A stretch of DNA of 64,000 nt from Pseudomonas sp. StFLB209 (GCF_000829415.1 NZ_AP014637.1:372001-436000); one strand, 5' to 3'. Shown: positions 28,484 to 39,547, counted from the first letter of the stretch. The notes: generated by a model not told the origin, from the letters alone. Made by a program: numbers and translations.

Positions 28484-29407
28484 ATGAGTTCTCCACCCCG
28501 GATCGACCCAGTAGTCATTGATACCAGCAGCGTGCCGCGCCCATCCGCGCGCCCTCGCCTGTCAGTTCAGGAACACCCTGTGGACATGCGTCAACTGGGT
28601 TATCAACTGGCTCAGCAACTGCAGACCAGCCTGGAGGCCGACCGCATCCTGGAGATGTTCTGCAAGGGGCTGACCCAGGCCGGGCTGCTCGATGGCCTCA
28701 CTTACAGCCATGCCGCCAGTGACCTGCAACTGTCGTTCGGCGACTGCACCCCACCTGCCACCCGTTACGATCTCAGCCATGCTGGCGAGCCGCTCGGGCA
28801 ACTGGAACTGCATCACCGCCATCCGTTGGGTGCTGCGCTGGGCGATGACCTGCAAGCGCTGGTCAGCTGCCTTCTCTACCCTTTGCGCAATGCCTTGCTG
28901 TACCGGATGGCGATCAAAAGCGCGTTGCGTGATCCGCTGACCGATACAGGCAATCGTGTTGCGATGGATCAGGTTCTGACCCGGGAGGTGGATGACTCGC
29001 GGCGTTATCGCCAGCCGCTGTCGTTGCTGATGCTGGATATCGACCATTTCAAGCAGATCAATGACACCCATGGGCACGTCAATGGTGACCAGGTACTCAA
29101 AAGTGTGGCGCAGACGCTCAAGCAGCAAGTGCGCAATGTCGACCGGGTGTTTCGCTACGGCGGCGAGGAGTTCGTGATCATTCTGGCAAACACTGATCGC
29201 GAGGCCGCGGCGATGATTGGCGAACGTTTGCGCCAGACGGTGGAGGCGCTGGAGGTCGTTGGTCTGGATGGCCTGCGGCCAAGTATCAGCCTGGGCTGCG
29301 CGACATTATTGCCGGCCGAATCGGTCGACAGCTTGCTGCGCCGGGCTGACAGTGCGCTGTATGCGGCCAAGCGTGAAGGCCGCAACCGGATGATGATGGC
29401 GGGCTGA
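28484..29407 (+). CDS. Diguanylate cyclase (GGDEF domain)
   Basis: 307 residues. Residues 35-145 form a sensory or dimerisation region of unknown type without membrane helices, followed by a complete GGDEF domain. The active site is GGEEF at 226-230 and the inhibitory I-site RxxD is RNVD at 217-220, so product-inhibited synthesis of c-di-GMP is expected. The metal and GTP regions LDIDHFKQINDTHGH and DSALYAAKREGRNR are intact. The ATG at 28484 follows GAGGAG. The gene lies where the PA3177-type cyclase does in P. aeruginosa and is convergent with undA. Confidence 0.92.
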   Translation: MSSPPRIDPVVIDTSSVPRPSARPRLSVQEHPVDMRQLGYQLAQQLQTSLEADRILEMFCKGLTQAGLLDGLTYSHAASDLQLSFGDCTPPATRYDLSHAGEPLGQLELHHRHPLGAALGDDLQALVSCLLYPLRNALLYRMAIKSALRDPLTDTGNRVAMDQVLTREVDDSRRYRQPLSLLMLDIDHFKQINDTHGHVNGDQVLKSVAQTLKQQVRNVDRVFRYGGEEFVIILANTDREAAAMIGERLRQTVEALEVVGLDGLRPSISLGCATLLPAESVDSLLRRADSALYAAKREGRNRMMMAG

Positions 29408-29414
29408 GCCCGCC

Positions 29415-29483
29415 ACAGGAGCGGCGTTAGCCACGATACATTGCGTGTTTCGAATGTTCTTCGCGGATAAATCCGCTCCCGCA
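29415..29483. repeat. Inverted pair of REP-like elements
   Basis: AGGAGCGGCGTTAGCCACGA (from 29417) faces TTCGCGGATAAATCCGCTCC (from 29460). They are diverged copies of the Pseudomonas REP palindrome in opposite orientation, placed between two convergent genes. Confidence 0.75.
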
Positions 29484-29505
29484 CATCCCCACCCGACCCG
29501 TATCT

Positions 29506-30291
29506 TTACGCAGGTTCGGCGAGCAGTTCACGTACCGGCTTACTGCTGCGTTCAAGTTGCATACAGCGTTCCAGAAACAGGTACATGTAGTCGTAGCTGC
29601 GGGTAATGGCCTGACGCAATTCATATTGCTGCGCTTCGCTGGCATGGTTGCCGATCAGGGTGCAGATGATTTCCAGCGCTTCCCATGGATGGGCGTCGTC
29701 GTACTGGGCGTGCATCTTCAGCCATTTCATGGCCCGTTTGCGGGATTCATCCGGGAAGGCTTCGGCGTAGGTGCCGGTGGAGCACACCAGGGCAGCCCAT
29801 TCGCCGGTAGCGCCCTCGATAGCATAGTTGGTCGCCGCCATGGCCACTGCCAGGCTGTCGCTGGTGCAGCTCTGCGAGCACCAGTGGCTCAACGCATGCA
29901 GCTCAGGCGCAACGCGCTGCGCCTTGAGGTCGCTGAGGCTGACGTCGTGGGCCTCGCACCAGTTGACCCAATAATCAGCGTGATTAAGTTCGACGCGAAT
30001 ATTGCGCATTAGCCAGCGGCGCGCCATGTCTTCACCGGGATGACGGCCAAAACGGGTCTTGATCAGGTTCTGCGCCATGTACACCGAAAACTGCTCCACC
30101 ACCGGCCAACCGCCAATCAGGTAATGGCGCATGACCGTAGGGCTCAGGCGTGCGTCACGCATCCGCTGGTACAGCTCATGCCCGACCACGCGAGCCTTGG
30201 CGCCACTGCAATCGTTGATCAATTGCTGTGCCCAACCCGGGTAACTGCCCGGTTCCATGAGTGGGCCAGTTCGGACAAAAGTGTCGATCAT
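29506..30291 (-). CDS. undA: UndA medium-chain fatty acid oxidative decarboxylase (1-undecene synthesis)
   Basis: 261 residues, TenA/heme-oxygenase-like diiron oxidase fold. The metal ligands described for P. fluorescens UndA occur at exactly the same numbers: Glu101 and His104 (VELNHADYW), Glu159 (YAIEG), His194, Asp198 and His201 (MHAQYDDAHPWEA). UndA converts lauric acid and related medium-chain acids with O2 to terminal alkenes such as 1-undecene. Length and the position after a diguanylate cyclase downstream of gyrA/mtnA agree with the known gene. The stop of the RbdA-like gene is 33 bases upstream, so the two may share a transcript. Confidence 0.94.
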   Translation of the reverse strand: MIDTFVRTGPLMEPGSYPGWAQQLINDCSGAKARVVGHELYQRMRDARLSPTVMRHYLIGGWPVVEQFSVYMAQNLIKTRFGRHPGEDMARRWLMRNIRVELNHADYWVNWCEAHDVSLSDLKAQRVAPELHALSHWCSQSCTSDSLAVAMAATNYAIEGATGEWAALVCSTGTYAEAFPDESRKRAMKWLKMHAQYDDAHPWEALEIICTLIGNHASEAQQYELRQAITRSYDYMYLFLERCMQLERSSKPVRELLAEPA

Positions 30292-30324
30292 TGTATAACT
30301 CCATTTATTCGCACCTCACGGGTG

Positions 30325-32829
30325 CTACGTTTCGATCCTGCCCCGGCAGAGCGAAACCTCCTCCCCCCATGCCGGAGCCATCCTTTCCCGTGCTGGCTGC
30401 ACGCCACGCCGCACGGGCTCCTTATAAAGACTTTCACGAGTCAATAATTCGGGGCGACCGATCAGGTAACCCTGCGCAAAATCCACGCCCATTTCCTGCA
30501 GAACCGCTTCGATCAAAGGCGTCTCGACATATTCGGCAATGGTCCGCTTACCCATCACATGGCCAATGTGGTTGATGACCTCCACCATCGAGCGATTAAC
30601 CGCGTTGTCGAGCATGTCCTTGACGAAACTGCCATCAATCTTGAGAAAGTCCACCGGCAAATGCTTGAGGTAGGCAAACGACGACATGCCCGCACAAAAA
30701 TCGTCAAGCGAGAACTGGCATCCCAATGCCTTGAGTTCGTTGATGAACACGATCGCACTGCCCAGATCGGCGATTGCCGTGGTTTCGGTGATTTCAAAGC
30801 AGATGGTCTGCGGCGCCACGGCGTACTGGCTGAACTGCTCCTTGAGGTAGCCCAGAAAGGCCGTGTCGCCAATACTGGCACCGGACAGATTGATAGCACA
30901 TAACACCCTGGGCTCGGCATGCTGTTCGTCGCTCCGGCACTCGGCAATCAGTTTGAACACGCTACGCACCACCCAGCGATCCAGCGAGGTCATCAGGCCA
31001 AAGCGCTCTGCAGCAGGGATAAAGCGATCCGGAACCACGATGTTGCCGGACTCGTCACGCAGACGCAGGAGAATCTCGATGTGCCGTACCGGGTCGCCAT
31101 CATCACCGAGCGGGGCAATTTCCTGAGCGTACAGACAGAAACGGTTTTCTTCCAGCGCACGATGCAGGCGCTGAATCCAGGCCATCTCGCCAGAGCGCAG
31201 CGACAACTCCAAATCATTGGGGTGATACAGCTGGATACGGTTGCGGCCCTTTTCCTTGGCCATATAACACGCCAGGTCGGCGGCGCGCAGGGCATCCTCC
31301 AGGCTGATCTGAGCCGCGCCGATCAGTACCACACCGATGCTCACAGTGGTCACCAGCGCGCGGCCTTTCCAGACAAAATGCAGGTTCTCCACTACGCTGC
31401 GCAGCCCTTCAGCGACGCCCTGCACTGAATCGGCCGGGCAATCGTGCAGCAAAATGCCAAACTCGTCGCCGCCCAGCCGCGCCAGGGTGTCACCCTCACG
31501 CAAGCCTTGCGGCAGCACCGTGCACAGGTGTCGTAACAGGGCATCACCGGCCGCATGTCCGTAGTTGTCATTGATCAGCTTGAACTGGTCCAGATCGAGC
31601 AACATCAGCACTCGCTCGAGCTCTTGCGCCACCGGCTGTTCAAGCAGTTGCTCAAGCCGATATTCGAACTCGCTGCGGTTGACCAGCCCGGTCAAAGGGT
31701 CATGAGCGGCGTGCCAGGAAAGATTGGCGATGTATTGGCGCTCCTGGGTCAGATCGTGCAGCACCAATACCGCGCCGCTGATCTGGCCGTCGGTGAGAAT
31801 CGGCGCACCGACCAGAGAAACCGCAACAGTGCTGCCGTCCAGGCGCTGGATCAGTTTGCAATGCAACGCGCCGCTCTTGAATTGACCGCCGAGGACATGC
31901 TCGATCAGCGTGGCACTCTCGCGCCGGGCATGCTCGTCCAGCAGGTTGAACAGCGCTGCCAGCGGCGTGCCGGCCGCCTGGTCACTCTGCCAGTGGGTCA
32001 GTTGCTCGGCGGCCGGGTTCAGGTACAGGATATTGCCTTGCACATCCGTGGTAATGACCCCGTCAACAATTGACTCCAGCGTAACCTGGGCGCGTTTTCT
32101 TTCGCGTTGCAAGTCATCGGCAATCGCCCGGCGCAGCACCAACAGGTTGTGGGTGCGCAGCAAGGCCAGCGCAATCAGGATCAGGGCCGTCAGCAGATTG
32201 ATGACGATCAGCACCCGCAATAACGATCGAGACCCCTGCCCCAGCGCCTCACTGAAGGCCATGGCCGCCGGGGTGATACGGGCATTGAGCTGCTCGATTC
32301 GCTCGCGCCATTGCGCCACGGTCTGCGCATCAGGCTGCCCTTGAGCGATGTGCTGGCGCATGCTGCTCGCCAGCTCATCAAGCTCGGCCAGATAAGCATC
32401 GCCCTGCAACCACCAATGCAACGCTTGCTGCATGGCCCCGATGTCACGGAAATGGCGATACAGCCAGATGATGCGTGCGACATCTTCAGGATGATTGCCG
32501 CCTTGTAGAACACCCGCACGCGCCGCGGCGAGATCAGGTTCAGGGAGATCGAGCGCCTCGCGCAGCTTGCGCCCGCCCTCAGGGATGGCAATCGCCTGGC
32601 GATACCTGAGGTAGTCGTGCGGGTCATGGCTCAAGGCATACAGGTCCAGATAACGGACCGCGTCCTTCTGGCCTTTGGACCAGAGGCTTTCACCACCGAC
32701 ATAGCTGCGCATGGCCGACATCATGTACAGGCTGAAGCAGCCGAGCAGCGCCTGAAACAGCACCACGACAATAAAAGGCCATACGATGCCCAGCAAACGC
32801 GGTCGGGCAAGAGTCCGTGCGGGCTTCAT
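30325..32829 (-). CDS. rbdA: RbdA-like membrane PAS-GGDEF-EAL protein
   Basis: 834 residues. Two membrane helices (about 13-38 and 203-224) enclose a helical periplasmic region; then come PAS (about 246-365), GGDEF and EAL domains. GGDEF is intact at 453-457 with an RxxD I-site at 444-447. The EAL motif is EIL at 585-587, and downstream catalytic residues look complete (INLSG, EITET, LDDFCAG, KIDGSFV, AEYVE, FAQGYLIGRP). Loop 6 has Cys-Ala where Gly-Thr is common. Context next to an ABC exporter gene recalls P. aeruginosa RbdA (PA0861), a GTP-stimulated c-di-GMP phosphodiesterase driving biofilm dispersal. The symbol rests on architecture and context. Confidence 0.8.
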   Translation of the reverse strand: MKPARTLARPRLLGIVWPFIVVVLFQALLGCFSLYMMSAMRSYVGGESLWSKGQKDAVRYLDLYALSHDPHDYLRYRQAIAIPEGGRKLREALDLPEPDLAAARAGVLQGGNHPEDVARIIWLYRHFRDIGAMQQALHWWLQGDAYLAELDELASSMRQHIAQGQPDAQTVAQWRERIEQLNARITPAAMAFSEALGQGSRSLLRVLIVINLLTALILIALALLRTHNLLVLRRAIADDLQRERKRAQVTLESIVDGVITTDVQGNILYLNPAAEQLTHWQSDQAAGTPLAALFNLLDEHARRESATLIEHVLGGQFKSGALHCKLIQRLDGSTVAVSLVGAPILTDGQISGAVLVLHDLTQERQYIANLSWHAAHDPLTGLVNRSEFEYRLEQLLEQPVAQELERVLMLLDLDQFKLINDNYGHAAGDALLRHLCTVLPQGLREGDTLARLGGDEFGILLHDCPADSVQGVAEGLRSVVENLHFVWKGRALVTTVSIGVVLIGAAQISLEDALRAADLACYMAKEKGRNRIQLYHPNDLELSLRSGEMAWIQRLHRALEENRFCLYAQEIAPLGDDGDPVRHIEILLRLRDESGNIVVPDRFIPAAERFGLMTSLDRWVVRSVFKLIAECRSDEQHAEPRVLCAINLSGASIGDTAFLGYLKEQFSQYAVAPQTICFEITETTAIADLGSAIVFINELKALGCQFSLDDFCAGMSSFAYLKHLPVDFLKIDGSFVKDMLDNAVNRSMVEVINHIGHVMGKRTIAEYVETPLIEAVLQEMGVDFAQGYLIGRPELLTRESLYKEPVRRGVQPARERMAPAWGEEVSLCRGRIET

Positions 32830-32939
32830 GAAGTTCGTTTCACCGATTGCCTGACTGATGATCCTCAGCCAAGCCTAGGCCAAATCCATGATCGCGGCAG
32901 GGCGATTGGCGACAATTGCCAGAAATGCTGCAACGCGTC

Positions 32940-34760
32940 TCAAACCTGCTGCAGATGCCCGTACAACCGAGCATACAAACCGCCGTCAGCGATCAGTTGC
33001 TGATGGTCGCCGTCTTCGGCAATGCGCCCGCCATCGAACACCAGCACCCGGTCAGCCTGCTTCACGGCGGACAGGCGGTGGGCAATGATCAGCGTGGTCC
33101 GGCTTTGTAGAAAGCGGCCCAGAGCCTGGTGCAGGCTGTACTCGGTCGCAGCATCCAGCGCCGAGGTGGCCTCATCAAGAATCACCACCTGCGGCTCAGA
33201 GAGGATCATCCGCGCAATCGCCAGGCGTTGCCGCTGGCCGCCGGAAAGCCGTACCCCGGAACGTCCAACCACGGTATCGAGCCCCTGCGGCATGCTGCGC
33301 ACGGTGGCGTCCAGTTGCGCGATCTGCAACGCCTGCCAGCAAGCCTCATCACTGCGATCGCGTCCCATGGTCAGGTTGGCGCGGACACTGTCGTTGAACA
33401 GTGCCGGATGCTGCAACACCACTGCGACGCGCTCACGCAACCGCTCAAGGCCGATCTCCTGCTGGGTTGCACCGCCAAACCGGATGCTGCCGGCATCAGC
33501 TGTGTACAAGCCCAGTAACAACTGCACCAGGGTGCTCTTGCCGCCTCCGCTGGCGCCCACGATGGCGACCTTTTCACCGGGCGCAATCGACAGATTCACC
33601 TGATCCAGGACCCGCTCGGCGCCGTAACCGAAACTCAGGCCACACACTTCAATGCCCACTGTCTGCCGGCCGGCAAACGGGTCGGCGTGGCCGGGATAAC
33701 GCGGTTCATCGGCCCGCGCCAGCAGTTCGTTGATACGGCTCAGCGCGCCGCCAGCGGCGTACCAGGCGTATTGCAGGTTAAGCAACTGCTCCACCGGGCC
33801 GATCATGAACCACAGGTAGCTGAACACCGCCAGCATCTGACCGATGGACAGATCAGAGAACAGCACAGTGAGCATCGCCGCCGCACGAAACAGATCGATA
33901 CCGAACTGGAACAACAGCGCACTGGCGCGCCCTGAGGCATCGCTTTTCCATTGTGAATTGACCGCGTAGTCACGCACCTCGCGGGCACGCAGGCCAAGCC
34001 GGCCCAGGAAAAAGCCCTGGTGATTGCCGGCACGAACCTCCTGTATCGCCTCAAGGGTCTCGCTCAAGGCTTCGCTGAAGCGTGCGGTGCTGTCGTTTTC
34101 CAGTTTTTTAAGGTGTTTGACCCGCTTGCCCAGCCGTACGGTGGCGAAGATCACCAACGGGTTGAACAGCAAAATCAACAGCGCCAGCTTCCAGTGCATC
34201 CACATCAGGACGGCAGCCGTGCCGGTCAGGGTCAGCATCGCTACCAGAAAGCGGCTGAGGGTATCGCCGACGAACTTGTCCAGCGTGTCCAGATCAGTGA
34301 CCAGATGGGTGGTCACCGTCCCGCCGCCGAGACTCTCGTATTCACGCAGGGCGATACGCTTGAGGCGCTCGATCAAACGCAAGCGAATGCGATAGACAAT
34401 GTCTTTGGACAAGCGGGCAAACAACCGCGCCTGCAACACGTTGAACAGCAGCGCCCCCAGACGCAGCAGCAGGGTCGCCAGCAGCATCAGGCCGATATAG
34501 CCCACCGCCTGGTGCAGGCTTTCAGGCAGCAGCCGGTCCATGAAGCGCAACGCCGTATCGCCATGGCCCAATAGCACTTCATCGACCAGCAGCGGCAACA
34601 GCAAGGGAATCGGCACACTGCACAGGGTGGCCATGATCGCCACGCCATTGGCCGTCCATAACGCCTTTTTGTGGCGCAACACCAGCGCGCGAATATCCGC
34701 CCAGCTCAGCCGATCGGTCGTGGTGGAAGTTGCCGCCGTGTCGCCGGGTGTATCAGGCAC
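32940..34760 (-). CDS. ABC-type exporter half-transporter (MsbA-like)
   Basis: 606 residues. Six-helix membrane domain (about 30-330) fused to a nucleotide-binding domain with Walker A GASGGGKST, signature LSGGQRQRLAIAR, Walker B VVILDEATSALD and switch IAHRLS. It should act as a homodimer moving a lipid or hydrophobic compound outward; the substrate is not evident. It begins 8 bases inside the end of the upstream DsbA-like gene. It is not MsbA itself, which is usually linked to lpxK/waaA. Confidence 0.9.
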   Translation of the reverse strand: MPDTPGDTAATSTTTDRLSWADIRALVLRHKKALWTANGVAIMATLCSVPIPLLLPLLVDEVLLGHGDTALRFMDRLLPESLHQAVGYIGLMLLATLLLRLGALLFNVLQARLFARLSKDIVYRIRLRLIERLKRIALREYESLGGGTVTTHLVTDLDTLDKFVGDTLSRFLVAMLTLTGTAAVLMWMHWKLALLILLFNPLVIFATVRLGKRVKHLKKLENDSTARFSEALSETLEAIQEVRAGNHQGFFLGRLGLRAREVRDYAVNSQWKSDASGRASALLFQFGIDLFRAAAMLTVLFSDLSIGQMLAVFSYLWFMIGPVEQLLNLQYAWYAAGGALSRINELLARADEPRYPGHADPFAGRQTVGIEVCGLSFGYGAERVLDQVNLSIAPGEKVAIVGASGGGKSTLVQLLLGLYTADAGSIRFGGATQQEIGLERLRERVAVVLQHPALFNDSVRANLTMGRDRSDEACWQALQIAQLDATVRSMPQGLDTVVGRSGVRLSGGQRQRLAIARMILSEPQVVILDEATSALDAATEYSLHQALGRFLQSRTTLIIAHRLSAVKQADRVLVFDGGRIAEDGDHQQLIADGGLYARLYGHLQQV

Positions 34761-35385
34761 TGGCAGCGCGCTCCAGCCAGCGGGCCAGCAATGGCGCCAG
34801 GGCGTCCACGGGCTGGTAGCCGTTGGTCAGCAACGCCAGTTGGCCGTTACGTTCGGCCAGCAAAGTCGGAAAGCCGGCAATCCCCAGCCCCTGAACCCAG
34901 GCAAAATCCGCCGCCGTGGCGCTTTTGAGTTCGGCGCTGTCGAACAGCTCGGCAAACTGCAGGCGATCCAGCCCCGCCTGCTCGGCCAGCTCGGCCAACA
35001 GTGAACCTTGAGTCACGTCGCGGCCTGCGGCATAAAACGCTGCCTGAATCAGGCCCACCAATCGCCAGGCCGCCTGCGGGTCGAGCTGTCGTGCGGTGAC
35101 CACCGCCCGGCACACCGGGGTGGTGTCATAGACAAAACCTTCAGGCAAAGCCGCGTCGAACAGAAACGGCTGGCCGGTGGTCTGCTGCACCGACTGCCAG
35201 TGATCAAGGATGTAGCGCCGGGTGGAAGGGTCCAGCGGCGCATCGTTGGCGCGCAGTCCGCCCATCACCAGGTGCAGTTGCACACCGCTGTCCTGTGCCT
35301 GGCGCACCAGAGCCTCGGCGACCGGAGCGAAGCCCCAGCACCATGAACAAAGCGGGTCCATCACATACACCAGACGAGCGGACAT
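34753..35385 (-). CDS. DsbA-family (FrnE-like) thioredoxin-fold protein
   Basis: 210 residues. The redox motif CSWC follows the first strand (YVMDPLCSWCWGF), there is a helical insert, and the cis-proline loop is IAGFPTLL. No signal peptide is visible, so it is probably cytoplasmic, as are FrnE-type and 2-hydroxychromene isomerase-like members. It lies between trhO (3 bases upstream) and the ABC exporter (8-base overlap), so the three genes form one transcription unit. Substrate unknown. Confidence 0.88.
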   Translation of the reverse strand: MSARLVYVMDPLCSWCWGFAPVAEALVRQAQDSGVQLHLVMGGLRANDAPLDPSTRRYILDHWQSVQQTTGQPFLFDAALPEGFVYDTTPVCRAVVTARQLDPQAAWRLVGLIQAAFYAAGRDVTQGSLLAELAEQAGLDRLQFAELFDSAELKSATAADFAWVQGLGIAGFPTLLAERNGQLALLTNGYQPVDALAPLLARWLERAASA

Positions 35386-35388
35386 GGC

Positions 35389-36348
35389 TCAGGCCTCCGT
35401 TTCCGATGCTTGGCGATAGTTGTAGCCGATCGGGTGTGGCTGATTACGCGCCTTGGCCAGCTCGATCTGCTTCTGCCGGTCGATGGCGCTGCGGCGGGTC
35501 TTTTCGCTCAGGGTATTCCAGCAATGCGGGCAACTGATACCCGGCACGTAATGCTCGCTGGCACGGTCCTCGACACTGACCGGATTACGACAGGCATGAC
35601 ATTGATCGTAGTCGCCTTCAGACAAGTCGTGACGTACCGTTACGCGGTTGTCGAACACAAAGCAGTCGCCGCGCCACAGGGTCTGCTCCTGCGGCACCTC
35701 TTCGAGGTACTTGAGAATCCCGCCCTTGAGGTGATAGACCTCTTCGAAGCCTTCACCGAGCATGTAGCTGGAGGCCTTTTCGCAGCGGATGCCGCCGGTG
35801 CAGAACATGGCGACCTTCTTGTGCACCTTCGGGTCGAAGTTGGCCTTGATGTAGTCGGGAAACTCGCGGAAGGTGGTGGTTTTCGGATCGATCGCGCCTT
35901 CAAAGGTGCCGATCGACACTTCATAGTCGTTGCGCGTATCGATCAACAGCACTTCAGGGTCGCTGATCAGCGCGTTCCAGTCCTGCGGCTCGACATAAGT
36001 CCCGACCGCCTTGTTGGGGTCGACGCCTGGCACGCCCAGGGTCACGATCTCTTTCTTGAGCTTGACCTTGGTGCGATAGAACGGCTGTTCGTCGCAGTAG
36101 GATTCCTTGTGGTCGATGTCCACCAGCCGCGGGTCACTGCGCAGCCAGGCCAGCAAACCGTCGATCCCCTCGCGGGTTGCAGACACGGTGCCGTTGATAC
36201 CTTCCTCGGCAATCAGCAGGGTGCCTTTGACGCCGTTGGCGAGCATGGCATTGAGCAGCGGCTCACGCAGCTCAAGGTAATTGTCGAGGGTGACGAACTT
36301 GTATAGCGCAGCCACGACGATCGGCGCGGTCATCGACGTTTGAGTCAT
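35389..36348 (-). CDS. trhO: tRNA U34 hydroxylase TrhO (rhodanese-family, YceA)
   Basis: 319 residues. An N-terminal acylphosphatase-like domain ([18 protein letters not shown]), a rhodanese domain with the active cysteine in [12 protein letters not shown], and a C-terminal zinc-ribbon-like region (QCHACRNP...SCPHCWNTL). TrhO uses O2 to form 5-hydroxyuridine at position 34 of several tRNAs. The ATG at 36348 has GGAGA 5 bases upstream; a TTG one codon earlier is the other possible start. Confidence 0.94.
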   Translation of the reverse strand: MTQTSMTAPIVVAALYKFVTLDNYLELREPLLNAMLANGVKGTLLIAEEGINGTVSATREGIDGLLAWLRSDPRLVDIDHKESYCDEQPFYRTKVKLKKEIVTLGVPGVDPNKAVGTYVEPQDWNALISDPEVLLIDTRNDYEVSIGTFEGAIDPKTTTFREFPDYIKANFDPKVHKKVAMFCTGGIRCEKASSYMLGEGFEEVYHLKGGILKYLEEVPQEQTLWRGDCFVFDNRVTVRHDLSEGDYDQCHACRNPVSVEDRASEHYVPGISCPHCWNTLSEKTRRSAIDRQKQIELAKARNQPHPIGYNYRQASETEA

Positions 36349-36501
36349 CAATATCTCCAGGTGGTGACCCTCGCAAAGGGCCTACCGGACAGAACAGAAA
36401 TGAAAACGCGCCGGCCAAGTGCGGCGCGGCGCGGATTCTAGCAAAAAACCTGAGCTGGCAGACAGCGCTGGATATTGACCTGGATCAATAAGCCGCAGGC
36501 C

Positions 36502-36798
36502 TCAGGCGTGACCGCCTGCGCAGGTCGGCGACGCCGGTACATCGCTGTTTGCCGCCCACTCTTGCGGGGTGTAAGTGTGCAGCGCCAGCGCGTGAAACTC
36601 TTGCATCAGGCCGCCGAGAGTGGCATAGACCTTTTGATGACGCTTGACAGCATTGAGCCCCTGAAATGACTCGCAGACCAGGATCGCCTTGTAGTGCGTC
36701 TCCTGGCCCCGGCTGTGCATATGGCTTTCATTCAGCACTTGCAGGTGCAGAGGTTGCAGGTCGGCCAGGGCCGTTTCGATACGTTGCTGCATGCTCAT
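36502..36798 (-). CDS. bolA: BolA-family protein
   Basis: 98 residues with the class II KH-like BolA fold: helix LADLQPLHLQVLNESHMH, the loop HSRGQETHYKAILV and the helix-turn FQGLNAVKRHQKVYATL. BolA proteins bind monothiol glutaredoxins and Fe-S clusters and, in enterics, affect cell shape and biofilm genes. A short C-terminal tail (SPTCAGGHA) holds one Cys and a His. It lies between trhO and a DUF2059 gene, the same arrangement as the P. aeruginosa fumC2-bolA region. Confidence 0.92.
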   Translation of the reverse strand: MSMQQRIETALADLQPLHLQVLNESHMHSRGQETHYKAILVCESFQGLNAVKRHQKVYATLGGLMQEFHALALHTYTPQEWAANSDVPASPTCAGGHA

Positions 36799-36826
36799 GA
36801 TCGGTACGATGTCTCAGAGTGGAGGC

Positions 36827-37345
36827 TCAAGGTTTTTTCGCAGGTGCGGCCTTGGCCGGCTCAAGCTCGGCACTCATGTCGGCGAGCAGCTTGTTGACCA
36901 CAGGACCTGCGCTTTCCAGACGAGTCTGGGTCAGTTGCACTGACTGCTGCGACAGCTCAGGCATTTTGCTCAGCACCTTTTTGCCGACCGGTGACTGATA
37001 GAAATTCACCAGTTCTTTGAGCTCGGCCTCAGTGAAGTTGCTGGTGTAGATCTTCACCAGCTCAGGTTTGAGCTTGTTCCAGCCAACCGCCTGGTCCAGC
37101 GCTGCGTTGGCCTTGGCCTGATAGGTCTCCAGCAGGGCTTTCTTCGAAGCCGGCGCCTTGGCCTCGGCGAAGCGCTGGGCAAACAACTGCTGAACCTGCC
37201 CGTAGATCGGCGTGGTGAGTTTGTCAGCGTTGGTCAGCTTCAGAAGCGTCTCGGCGCTGGCATTCTGGCTGGCCGTGTCGGCAAGAACCTGACCGCTGGC
37301 ACACGCCAGAGCCAGCACGGTGAACATGACGCGAAGACGGATCAT
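36827..37345 (-). CDS. DUF2059 periplasmic protein
   Basis: 172 residues with a signal peptide (VMFTVLALACASGQVLADT). The mature part is helical and contains the DUF2059 hallmarks YTSNFTEAELKELVNFYQSPVGKKVLSKMPEL. It ends in a Lys/Pro/Ala tail. AGGAAA precedes the ATG at 37345. The domain's function is unknown. It is divergent from fumC, with 185 bases between the starts. Confidence 0.9.
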   Translation of the reverse strand: MIRLRVMFTVLALACASGQVLADTASQNASAETLLKLTNADKLTTPIYGQVQQLFAQRFAEAKAPASKKALLETYQAKANAALDQAVGWNKLKPELVKIYTSNFTEAELKELVNFYQSPVGKKVLSKMPELSQQSVQLTQTRLESAGPVVNKLLADMSAELEPAKAAPAKKP

Positions 37346-37530
37346 CGGGTTTCCTATTTGGGCAAACGAGGCATGGCCTCAATGTTTTTCATTCTGCGCA
37401 GATGTTCGCATCGGCCTCAACCCCTGCGTTGCCAGCGGTCATGAGCCTGCGGGGAACCCGAGGGTGATATCGGCGACTAAACTCTACCGGTCAGCAGCAC
37501 AGACCGAACGTATTTTCGAGGAGTCGTACA

Positions 37531-38917
<1,387 letters not shown>

Positions 38918-38925
<8 letters not shown>

Positions 38926-39547
38926 GGCCCGTAGCGGCGCCACTCCGCTTGAAGGCAATGGCAAGCGAATCCTGATGATCTATGGCACCCCCAAGGCTGG
39001 CGGATTGTGCCATGCCCTGGGCGATGCCTATGCCCTGGGCGCGCGCGGTGAGGGCCATGTCGTGCGCAGCCTGAAGCTGGGCGAAATGGCATTCGATCCG
39101 ATCCTGCGTGGCGGCTATGAGCAGGGTCAGCCACTGGAGGCCGATTTGCTCGATGCCCAGCGGCTGATTCATTGGGCCGAACATCTGGTGCTGGTCTATC
39201 CGGTCTGGTGGAGCGGTCTGCCAGCACTGCTGAGTGGTTTCTTTGATCGGGTACTGATCCCGGGCTTCGCCTTCAGGCTCCACGGACGCAAAGACCCGGA
39301 CAATCAACTGCTCAAGGGCCGCAGCGCAGAACTGCTGGTGAGCCTGGACACGCCACCGCGCTACTTTCGCTGGATCTTCGGCCGCTGGATTTTCGGCGCC
39401 CCGCCCCACCGGCAGATCACGCGCACGATTCTGGGTTCTTGCGGGATCAGGACCACTCGCCTGACCGAGTTTGCCCCGGTGCGCAGCGCCAGCGAGGCAC
39501 AGCGCCAGCAATGGGTGCGCCAGGCAGAGCAGTTGGGCCGAGGTTAA
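38918..39547 (+). CDS. NAD(P)H dehydrogenase (quinone)-like flavodoxin-fold oxidoreductase
   Basis: 209 residues. Flavodoxin-like fold: the first strand and phosphate loop [21 protein letters not shown], and [23 protein letters not shown], a motif typical of the modulator of drug activity/NQO family. It should bind FMN or FAD and reduce quinones or similar compounds. The ATG at 38918 lies inside the end of fumC (8-base overlap), indicating translational coupling. Substrate unknown. Confidence 0.88.

Noticed and set aside
29506..30291. Annotation as TenA-type transcription activator or thiaminase.
   Set aside because: The diiron ligand set and numbering are those of UndA, and there are no thiamine genes nearby.
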